NCBI GenBank assembly: GCA_007123335.1
Contig: SKLG01000073.1
Span: 1 to 5,037, forward strand
Reading direction: 5' to 3'
Source of the DNA: Anaerolineae bacterium
Lineage (GTDB): Bacteria > Chloroflexota > Anaerolineae > UBA1429
DNA length: 5,037 nucleotides
Part shown: piece after piece, positions 1 through 5,037 of the stretch
How the letters are laid out: each line of letters starts with the position of its first letter
Numbering within the stretch: the stretch's first letter is position 1
The notes under the pieces: generated by a model
The model's input: only the letters and a program-made list of their open reading frames with translations
What the model was told of the DNA's origin: nothing
Databases searched by the model: none
Made by a program: the position numbers and the translations under genes

Positions 1-1555
1 CCGACTCAACGCTTACGGCTATTGGGTCTATTTATTCTCCGGCATCGGCCTGTGGATATCCTTGCTGATGGGCCGAGCCCCCGACGCCGGCTGGTTCAAC
101 TATACCCCCTTGTCCGGACCGACTTATTCTCCAGCCGTGAATATCGATTTCTACGCCCTCTCGATTGCGTTCCTGGAGGCGGCCAATCTCGTGGCGGGGG
201 TCATTCTGCTCATCACTATTTTCAAGATGCGAGCGCCCGGCATGTCGGTCAGTCGGATGCCGATATTCGTATGGTCTATCCTTGTTATCTCACTGATGAT
301 CATCTTTGCCATGCCTCCTCTGATGCTGGCCACCCTCCTACTGGCTGCCGATCGGATCATCGGCACGCACTTTTTCCACATCGCAGGCGGCGGCGTATCC
401 TTTCTGTGGCAGCACCTCTTTTGGTTTTTCGGCCATCCGGAGGTCTATATTATTGCCACTCCTGCCTTTGGCATTGTTTCGGCTATCATACCCGTCTTCT
501 CACGGCGACCTATCATGGGTTATCTGCCCGTTGTGATCTCGCTGATCGTTATCGGCATCGTCAGCTTTGGGTTGTGGGTCCACCATATGTTCGCCGGTGA
601 AATCGCGATACTGGCCATGACCTTTTTCGCCGCGGCCAGTATGGCTATCGCCATCCCTAGCGGCGTGCAGGTCTTTGCCTGGATCGGCACCATCTGGACG
701 GGGGTCAAACCGATCATGCGGACGCCTTTTCTATGGGCGGTGGGGTTCATCCCCCTCTTTGTGATCGGTGGAATCACCGGTGTGATGGTGAGCGCCCCAC
801 CTTTTGACTGGCAGGTCCACGACAGCCACTTTATCACCGCGCATTTTCACTATGTGCTCGTGCCGGGCGCCGTGTTCCCCGTGATCGGTGGGCTCTATTA
901 CTGGTTTCCCAAGATGACTGGGCGCCTATTGGATGAGCGGCTGGGCCGATGGAGTTTCTATTTGGCCTTTGTCGGCTTTAACATCGCCTTTTTCACCATG
1001 CACTTTACCGGACTTATGGGCATGCCGCGTCGCGTCCATACCTACATGGCTTTCCAAGGGTGGGATCTGCCCATGGCCATTACTTTTACCGGCGCCCTCA
1101 TACTGTTCGCAGGCTTTGCCGTGACTCTGGCCAACGTGATCATGAGCTTGTTCGGCGGGGAATTGGCCGGTGATGATCCTTGGGGGGGATCGTCGCTAGA
1201 GTGGGCGACGACCTCGCCGCCACCACCCTACAATTTCGCCACCATTCCGCACGTGTCGGGACGTGACGCGCTCTGGCGCATGCGAGATGAGGGCACTGAA
1301 AGCATCTATTACGAGTTGCCCGTCGACCGAATGGAGACCGTCGGCACCTCGACATTGGACGGTATACCGGAGCAGCGATTGTTGGTGAGCGGTGCCTCGA
1401 TCCAGCCATTGATCATGGCGATCGGAACGGGCATTACCTTCTTTGGCGCCATAGTAGATCTGATCTTTGTGCCCATCGGCGCGTTAATCATGTTCGTTTC
1501 TCTCGTCCTCTGGAGCTGGCCAGGGCGAAATCGTGAAAGGGAGCAAGAGCCATGA
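1..1555 (+). CDS. ctaD: Cytochrome c oxidase subunit I, A1-type heme-copper oxidase (5' partial)
   Basis: This is the catalytic subunit of a proton-pumping aa3-like oxidase, which reduces O2 to water in the inner membrane. The frame is open from base 2 and starts inside the gene at an RLNAYGYW segment, matching the conserved PRLN region after helix II. Counting that codon as 1, visible ligands are CuB His145 within GHPEVY (Glu147, cross-linking Tyr149), CuB His194-His195, the Mg-site pair His273-Asp274, heme ligands His281 and His283 (HFH), and propionate arginines 343-344. Adding 130-131 gives the Paracoccus denitrificans numbering, so about 130 N-terminal residues are missing. GHPEVY marks family A1. 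Codon 223 is Gln where the K-channel lysine is expected. After the PPPPYNF motif come a soluble stretch of about 55 residues and two more hydrophobic segments (about 1400-1519). The stop overlaps the subunit III start (ATGA). The gene may be called coxN in CoxMNOP-type clusters. Confidence 0.97.
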   Translation, partial: RLNAYGYWVYLFSGIGLWISLLMGRAPDAGWFNYTPLSGPTYSPAVNIDFYALSIAFLEAANLVAGVILLITIFKMRAPGMSVSRMPIFVWSILVISLMIIFAMPPLMLATLLLAADRIIGTHFFHIAGGGVSFLWQHLFWFFGHPEVYIIATPAFGIVSAIIPVFSRRPIMGYLPVVISLIVIGIVSFGLWVHHMFAGEIAILAMTFFAAASMAIAIPSGVQVFAWIGTIWTGVKPIMRTPFLWAVGFIPLFVIGGITGVMVSAPPFDWQVHDSHFITAHFHYVLVPGAVFPVIGGLYYWFPKMTGRLLDERLGRWSFYLAFVGFNIAFFTMHFTGLMGMPRRVHTYMAFQGWDLPMAITFTGALILFAGFAVTLANVIMSLFGGELAGDDPWGGSSLEWATTSPPPPYNFATIPHVSGRDALWRMRDEGTESIYYELPVDRMETVGTSTLDGIPEQRLLVSGASIQPLIMAIGTGITFFGAIVDLIFVPIGALIMFVSLVLWSWPGRNREREQEP

Positions 1556-2163
1556 GTGTGGCAACAGAGTCCCGTCGCTCGTTGATGCATCTAGAACTTA
1601 ATCCGAATGAGTTCAAGGCGCCTGTTTGGTGGGGCATGGTCTGGCTGATCATCATCGAAGTCGTATTCTTCACCGGCCTCATCGCCACCTATTTCTACCT
1701 GCGTTATTACGCAGTCGAATGGCCGCTAGGCGGTTTTTCTAGGCCGGATATGTTGCTGCCAACGATCAGCGCCCTGGTCCTCTTTGCCAGCAGTGCGCCC
1801 ATGTACTGGGCAGACTCGGGCATCAAAAAAGGGGATGTAAGTCAGCTCAAGATCGGCCTGGTGATAAGCTTTGTCCTCGGTGGGATCTTTCTCGCGCTCA
1901 AGTATGTCGAATACAGCGGCTACGATTATAACTGGGCCACCAACGCCTATGGCTCCGTCACGTGGACGATCGCCGGGTTTCACTCGGCACATGTGATGTC
2001 GGTGATGCTCAAGGTCGCCGTCGTATTTACCGCGGCTTCGCGGGGTTACTTTAGTGCCCAGCGCAATCTCGGTGTGCACCTCAATGGCCTCTACTGGCAC
2101 TTTGTGGTTGCGATTTGGGTGCCTCTATTTTTTACGCTTTATCTCTCTCATTTCGTTTTCTAG
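1552..2163 (+). CDS. ctaE: Cytochrome c oxidase subunit III, short five-helix form
   Basis: This non-catalytic integral membrane subunit supports the proton-pumping core of the oxidase. At 203 residues it matches the short bacterial form that lacks the first two helices of the seven-helix type. Hydrophobic segments lie near residues 25-52, 66-86, 98-118, 134-160 and 178-202. Family marks are the first helix with its TGLIATYFYLR end, the LKYVEY segment (residues 116-121), GFHSAHV (142-148) and YWHF (181-184). The acidic residue usual after YWHFV is Val186 here. The start ATG overlaps the subunit I stop in an ATGA junction, pointing to translational coupling, and AAGGGAG (1537-1543) lies 8 bases upstream. 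The position directly after subunit I is typical of oxidase operons. An alternative name in CoxMNOP-like clusters would be CoxO. The family assignment is secure; the exact subgroup is inferred. Confidence 0.95.
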   Translation: MSVATESRRSLMHLELNPNEFKAPVWWGMVWLIIIEVVFFTGLIATYFYLRYYAVEWPLGGFSRPDMLLPTISALVLFASSAPMYWADSGIKKGDVSQLKIGLVISFVLGGIFLALKYVEYSGYDYNWATNAYGSVTWTIAGFHSAHVMSVMLKVAVVFTAASRGYFSAQRNLGVHLNGLYWHFVVAIWVPLFFTLYLSHFVF

Positions 2164-2181
2164 ATCATAGGAAGGAATATC

Positions 2182-2565
2182 ATGGCTCAAGAAAAAACGG
2201 CTCAACACAGCAATGTCTTGCTTTGGTTTATTGCTCTAGGACCCGCTTTCTTCTGGTTTGCTCATCTTAATATCAACTATATACTCGTACCCATTAGCTG
2301 TGCCATTGGTGGCCGCATTTTCATGTATATTGCTTCGATCGTCTTGGGTGGCCTTACCATCGCCACAGGGCTCAAGGCCTGGGGAATGTGGCAGGGGCTG
2401 AGTGATGAGGAGCGCTCTGGCGTGATCGACGAGATGGAGGGTAGCCGAAGAAACTTTATGATATACACTGGCCTCTTGTCCAGTGGCGTCTTTTTATTGG
2501 CCATCATACTTGCCACCATACCGACCCTTTTTCTCAATCCCTGCACCATGGGTGGTCGCATCTAA
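2182..2565 (+). CDS. Small three-helix membrane protein of the oxidase operon, function unknown
   Basis: The 127-residue product has three likely membrane segments, near residues 12-38, 46-64 and 92-118. A charged loop (about 73-91, containing SDEERSG) lies between the second and third. It carries a Gly-Pro pair (20-21), His28, Cys40 at the end of helix 1 and Cys121 in an NPC motif near the C-terminus. The two cysteines end hydrophobic segments, but whether they face the same side is unknown. The start is supported by AGGAAGGA (2169-2176), 5 bases before the ATG, and the gene follows subunit III after 18 bases. Position and size fit an accessory or subunit IV-like oxidase component or an assembly factor. 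I do not recognise canonical subunit IV (CtaF/CyoD) motifs, nor those of CtaG. Similar small proteins are, from memory, found beside alternative oxidases, but I cannot assign a biochemical role. Confidence 0.85.
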   Translation: MAQEKTAQHSNVLLWFIALGPAFFWFAHLNINYILVPISCAIGGRIFMYIASIVLGGLTIATGLKAWGMWQGLSDEERSGVIDEMEGSRRNFMIYTGLLSSGVFLLAIILATIPTLFLNPCTMGGRI

Positions 2566-2596
2566 AAGTAGCAGTGCCGATAAAGGGGGATGACGG

Positions 2597-3094
2597 ATGA
2601 GATGGAAGATGTGGATCTGCCCCGGCGGATGGACCTGGACATACCTGGTGCTTGCCGCCGTGATACTGGCATCGGCGATCTTGACGTCGTGTCAGCTAGG
2701 ACGAGACGAGAATGGAACGACTGTGGATTTTGGCGATCCACAGCGTGGAAGAGAGGCGATCACCGCGCATGGCTGCGCCGCCTGTCACGTCGTACCGGGC
2801 GTGCGGGGAGCTGATAGCCCTATCGGGCCACCGCTCGATGACTGGGCTGATCGTTGGTATATCGCCGGGCGGCTCATCAATGAACCGCCGGATCTGATTC
2901 GCTGGATTCAGGCGCCACAATCTGTCGATCCAGGCAACGCTATGCCGGATATGGGCGTCCCGACAGACGACGCGGAGGATATCGCGGCCTATCTCTATAC
3001 ACTCCATCGCACAAGGCGCCGAACGTCTCCCAATTGGGCCGGCCCCGGGATGTTGGCACCTGGATTACTAGACGGTTACTGGACTAGAGAATAG
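2597..3094 (+). CDS. Monoheme cytochrome c, predicted lipoprotein
   Basis: This 165-residue electron carrier probably links a dehydrogenase to the oxidase. The N-terminus is a tryptophan-rich signal sequence (Trp3, 6, 12, 14) with a hydrophobic core and a lipobox LTSC ending at Cys32, so the mature protein is probably lipid-anchored on the periplasmic side. The single heme site is CAACH (residues 60-64), and Met116 in NAMPDMG is the likely sixth ligand, with Met119 a second candidate. The C-terminal helix DIAAYLYTLH (128-137) is typical of class I cytochromes c. The start is the first ATG after an in-frame TGA at 2591-2593, with AAGGGGGA (2583-2590) 6 bases upstream. It lies 31 bases after the small membrane protein gene. 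The partner could be the upstream oxidase, the downstream GMC dehydrogenase, or both; the last is favoured by gene order. Confidence 0.93.
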   Translation: MRWKMWICPGGWTWTYLVLAAVILASAILTSCQLGRDENGTTVDFGDPQRGREAITAHGCAACHVVPGVRGADSPIGPPLDDWADRWYIAGRLINEPPDLIRWIQAPQSVDPGNAMPDMGVPTDDAEDIAAYLYTLHRTRRRTSPNWAGPGMLAPGLLDGYWTRE

Positions 3095-3104
3095 AGGCAC
3101 CAGG

Positions 3105-3155
3105 ATCGTGGCGGCAAATGATCCCTTATCTGCCATGATATAGAAGCGCCACGGT
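3105..3155 (+). repeat. Inverted repeat in the gap before the dehydrogenase small-subunit gene
   Basis: Bases 3105-3113 (ATCGTGGCG) can pair with 3147-3155 (CGCCACGGT), giving nine pairs of which one is G-U, with a 33-base loop. A TATC/GATA inner pairing around 3127-3138 could shorten the loop. No T-run follows, so it is not a typical intrinsic terminator. The arm ends 5 bases before the Shine-Dalgarno region of the next gene. It could be a weak mRNA processing or stability element, or chance. Confidence 0.35.
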
Positions 3156-3160
3156 GTGAG

Positions 3161-3170
3161 AAGGAGAAGG
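3161..3170 (+). promoter_or_regulatory. Ribosome binding site that decides the start of the subunit 3 gene
   Basis: The purine run AAGGAGAAGG directly precedes ATG 3171, with AGGAG at 3162-3166 and a slightly short 4-base spacing. A GTG at 3156 is in frame, but it would place the ribosome site inside the coding region and add only MRRRR before the Met. ATG 3171 is therefore preferred. Confidence 0.75.
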
Positions 3171-4166
3171 ATGAGCGAAAAAACTCTCTCGCCAGTTCGA
3201 CCCGATAGCAGGAACGTCGGGACACTATCGCGACGGCGGTTCATGAAAGTTGCTTTCGCTGGTGTGGCTAGTGTGGCCCTTGCCAGTTGTGAAACAGCCG
3301 CTTCGCGGCGCATGCCGGCCCCAGTCAGTGTGGGAATCCCCGCAACGCCCGTTCCCCATGAATTGAGCTATCCAGCAGTCCCACACGCTCCAGCGGTGCC
3401 GCCAGATCCCGATGTATTATACTTTTTTACAGAGCACCAAGCCGCGACGGTGGATGCCTTTGCGTCGCGCTTGCTCCCCGGCAGCCCAGAGGACCCAGGC
3501 GCACACGACGCAGGCGTGGTGAACTATATCGATTATATGCTGGCTGATAACGAAGGCATCCATGAGCCGGCTTATCGTCTGGGGCCATATCCGCGGTTGT
3601 ACCAAGGAGATGAGCCACCTCCCGAGGCCGCCGAAACTGACTCGAAAAAGATGGTCTGGGTAGCCGCCGACGAGATCGAGCGGTACGGCTATCAATCGCC
3701 CCTCTCGCCGGTCGAAGTCTACCAGATCGGATTGGAGGCGCTCGATGATTACTCGCAGGAGCAGTACGGCAGCGACTTTGTGGATCTCGGCGAGGATCAG
3801 CAGGATGCCATCATCACGGCCATGGTGGAGGGTGAAGATTTGGGATTTGAGCCCTTTAGCGCCCAACAATTCTTTCATGTGCTCCGGCGTCATACCAATG
3901 AGGGCTTTTTCGCCGATCCTGCCTATGGCGGGAATCGCGATATGGTAGGTTGGCGGCTGGTCGGTTGGCCGGGCTCTCAACGCACCTATGCGCCTACCGA
4001 GATTGCGCAGGAGGGCATCCAACGCGAACCATGGAGCTTGGCGGATCTGCCACCCTTTTACTATGCCCGTCCGCGCACGACATTGCCCGCCGCTCCCGCA
4101 CGCGGGCCGCATCCGGGGGTCGAAGAAGACGAGCAGGATCAAAGGGTACCAGGGCATAGACACTAG
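3171..4166 (+). CDS. Gluconate 2-dehydrogenase subunit 3 family protein, Tat-exported, probable lipoprotein
   Basis: This 331-residue protein is the small (gamma) partner of a GMC-type flavin dehydrogenase. The N-terminus has a twin-arginine motif SRRRFMK (residues 20-26), a short hydrophobic stretch and a lipobox LASC ending at Cys40, so it should be exported folded and possibly lipid-anchored. A linker with 11 prolines in residues 49-80 follows. The family domain begins near residue 82 with FFTEHQAATVDAFASRLLPG and PGA (109-111), continues through NYIDYML, and ends with FFADPAYGGN (246-255) and GWRLVGWPG (260-268). A polar tail of about 63 residues follows, longer than I would expect. In this family the small subunit carries the only export signal and brings the flavin subunit across the membrane. 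The adjacent GMC gene, which has no signal peptide, fits that. The true substrate is not shown, so gluconate should not be assumed. Confidence 0.93.
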   Translation: MSEKTLSPVRPDSRNVGTLSRRRFMKVAFAGVASVALASCETAASRRMPAPVSVGIPATPVPHELSYPAVPHAPAVPPDPDVLYFFTEHQAATVDAFASRLLPGSPEDPGAHDAGVVNYIDYMLADNEGIHEPAYRLGPYPRLYQGDEPPPEAAETDSKKMVWVAADEIERYGYQSPLSPVEVYQIGLEALDDYSQEQYGSDFVDLGEDQQDAIITAMVEGEDLGFEPFSAQQFFHVLRRHTNEGFFADPAYGGNRDMVGWRLVGWPGSQRTYAPTEIAQEGIQREPWSLADLPPFYYARPRTTLPAAPARGPHPGVEEDEQDQRVPGHRH

Positions 4167-4180
4167 ATGCATCCAATGGT

Positions 4181-4187
4181 AGGAGGG
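4181..4187 (+). promoter_or_regulatory. Ribosome binding site of the GMC oxidoreductase gene
   Basis: AGGAGGG is a near-perfect Shine-Dalgarno sequence, 5 bases before ATG 4193. The ATG at 4188 runs straight into TGA and cannot be the start. A GTG at 4190 is in frame but too close to the ribosome site, so ATG 4193 is chosen. Confidence 0.8.
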
Positions 4188-4192
4188 ATGTG

Positions 4193-5037
4193 ATGATCGT
4201 TCATGATCGAGCGGACGTGGTGATGGTCGGCGCGGGTTGGACGGCCAGCGTTCTGGCCTGGAAGTTGACGGCGGCCGGGCTTCGCTGTGTCTCTATTGAG
4301 CAAGGACCGATCCGTTGGACCGATACGGACTTTCGGCATAACCACGAGCATCTGCGCTATAGCATTCGTAAAGCGATGATGGTAAATCTGGGACAAGAGA
4401 CCTGGACCTGGCGACCCAATGTCACCAAGCCCTCTCTACCCATGCGTAAATACGGCGCGTTCCATCCAGGACAAGGCCTGGGCGGCGCGGGCGTTCACTG
4501 GGCCACGCAACACTGGCGCTTTTACCCCTCTGATATGCGCTATCGGACGCACCATATTGAGCGATATGGTGAGGAAAAGATCCCGGAAGGGAGCACCGTC
4601 CAGGATTGGCCGGTGAGCTATGAGGACTTGGAACCTCATTACACCCGGGTGGATTACGACATCGGCGTCTCGGGGCAAGCCGGGAATCTCAGGGGCGAGA
4701 TCTTGGAGGAAGGCAACCCCTTTGAAGGGCCGCGCAGCCAACATTATCCTCTGCCGCCTCTACAACGCAGCATCCCCGCCGGGATGTTCAGCGATGCCTG
4801 CCGTGAATTGGGCTATCATCCCTTCCGCCAGCCGGGCGCTATCCTCTCGCGCTCTTATACGGGCCTTTCGGGGCGTGTGCGCTCAGGATGCATCTACTGT
4901 GGATTCTGCGTTCGCTTTGGCTGCGAGGTCGATGCCAAAGCCAGCCCCCTCACCGATCACATCCCGGTCGCGCTCGGCACCGGTCTCTATGAGGTCCGGC
5001 CGCATAGCCATGTCATTCGCGTCAACCTGGCGGATAA
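4193..5037 (+). CDS. GMC-family FAD-dependent oxidoreductase, dehydrogenase large subunit (3' partial)
   Basis: The frame is open from ATG 4193 to the window end (281 full codons), roughly half of a family protein of usually 550-600 residues. The product should oxidise an alcohol, polyol or sugar-type substrate using FAD. The N-terminus forms the dinucleotide-binding strand with GAGWTA (residues 13-18) and an acidic residue closing strand 2 in IEQG. The second family signature is GLGGAGVHW (95-103). A cysteine cluster follows with Cys233, 236, 239 and 244 (C-x2-C-x2-C-x4-C), as in the membrane-bound gluconate and sorbitol dehydrogenase branch, and could hold an Fe-S cluster. There is no signal peptide, so export is probably through the Tat-bearing subunit encoded 26 bases upstream. 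The catalytic His/Asn pair lies in the missing C-terminal half. Substrate is unknown. The third glycine of the FAD motif is Ala18. Confidence 0.93.
   Translation, partial: MIVHDRADVVMVGAGWTASVLAWKLTAAGLRCVSIEQGPIRWTDTDFRHNHEHLRYSIRKAMMVNLGQETWTWRPNVTKPSLPMRKYGAFHPGQGLGGAGVHWATQHWRFYPSDMRYRTHHIERYGEEKIPEGSTVQDWPVSYEDLEPHYTRVDYDIGVSGQAGNLRGEILEEGNPFEGPRSQHYPLPPLQRSIPAGMFSDACRELGYHPFRQPGAILSRSYTGLSGRVRSGCIYCGFCVRFGCEVDAKASPLTDHIPVALGTGLYEVRPHSHVIRVNLAD

Noticed and set aside
62..64. TTG as the start of subunit I
   Set aside because: The frame is open back to base 2 with conserved subunit I residues (RLNAYGYW) before it, so the true start lies outside the window.
22..600. Open frame of 192 codons on the plus strand
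   Set aside because: It overlaps the subunit I gene in another frame, and its translation is rich in Arg, His and Cys without family motifs. It is a shadow of the real gene.
2590..2814. Alternative open frame of 74 codons beginning 7 bases before the cytochrome c start
   Set aside because: It is out of frame with the CAACH-bearing cytochrome, has no domain, and its ATG abuts the ribosome site.
3156..3170. GTG start adding five residues to the subunit 3 protein
   Set aside because: The added codons are the Shine-Dalgarno region itself (AGAAGGAGAAGG read as Arg codons), and no ribosome site precedes the GTG.
3095..3170. Terminator or promoter in the gap before the subunit 3 gene
   Set aside because: The inverted repeat lacks a T-run, and I saw no convincing pair of -35 and -10 boxes. 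Only the repeat itself is reported.
3417..4172. Minus-strand open frame of 251 codons
   Set aside because: It lies opposite the subunit 3 gene, whose motifs are clear on the plus strand. It shows no recognisable domain, so it is an antisense shadow.
1..5037. Mobile elements, CRISPR arrays, tRNA or rRNA genes
   Set aside because: Coding sequence fills nearly the whole window, with gaps of at most 76 bases. No transposase, terminal repeats, spaced direct repeats or RNA gene patterns were seen.

Overview
The window reads as one continuous plus-strand operon segment of six genes, cut at both ends. It encodes the second part of a heme-copper terminal oxidase followed by a membrane-associated dehydrogenase. 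The DNA is moderately GC-rich by eye. Twin-arginine and lipoprotein signals, Shine-Dalgarno sites before the starts and the type of oxidase suggest an aerobic Gram-negative bacterium, most likely a proteobacterium. I cannot place it more precisely from sequence alone.

Layout: bases 1-1555 hold the C-terminal ~517 codons of an A1-type cytochrome c oxidase subunit I (about 130 N-terminal residues lie outside). It overlaps by 4 bases with a short subunit III (1552-2163). A 127-residue three-helix membrane protein of unassigned function follows (2182-2565), then a small monoheme cytochrome c lipoprotein (2597-3094). After a 76-base gap with a 9-bp inverted repeat comes a Tat-exported, probably lipid-anchored gluconate 2-dehydrogenase subunit 3 family protein (3171-4166). 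Last is the N-terminal 281 codons of a GMC-family FAD oxidoreductase (4193 to the end) with a four-cysteine cluster motif.

Working model (inference): the GMC subunit oxidises an alcohol or sugar-type substrate in the periplasm. The Tat-bearing small subunit exports and anchors it. Electrons pass to the cytochrome c lipoprotein and then to the oxidase, which reduces O2. The operon would thus encode a self-contained substrate-to-oxygen chain resembling CoxMNOP-type alternative oxidase clusters. A subunit II with CuA is expected upstream of the window but is not seen.

The most unusual residue-level observation is in subunit I. The lysine that defines the K proton channel is replaced by glutamine, while all visible metal and heme ligands, the active-site tyrosine and the D-channel terminal glutamate are intact. 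No mobile elements, RNA genes, CRISPR arrays or convincing terminators were seen.
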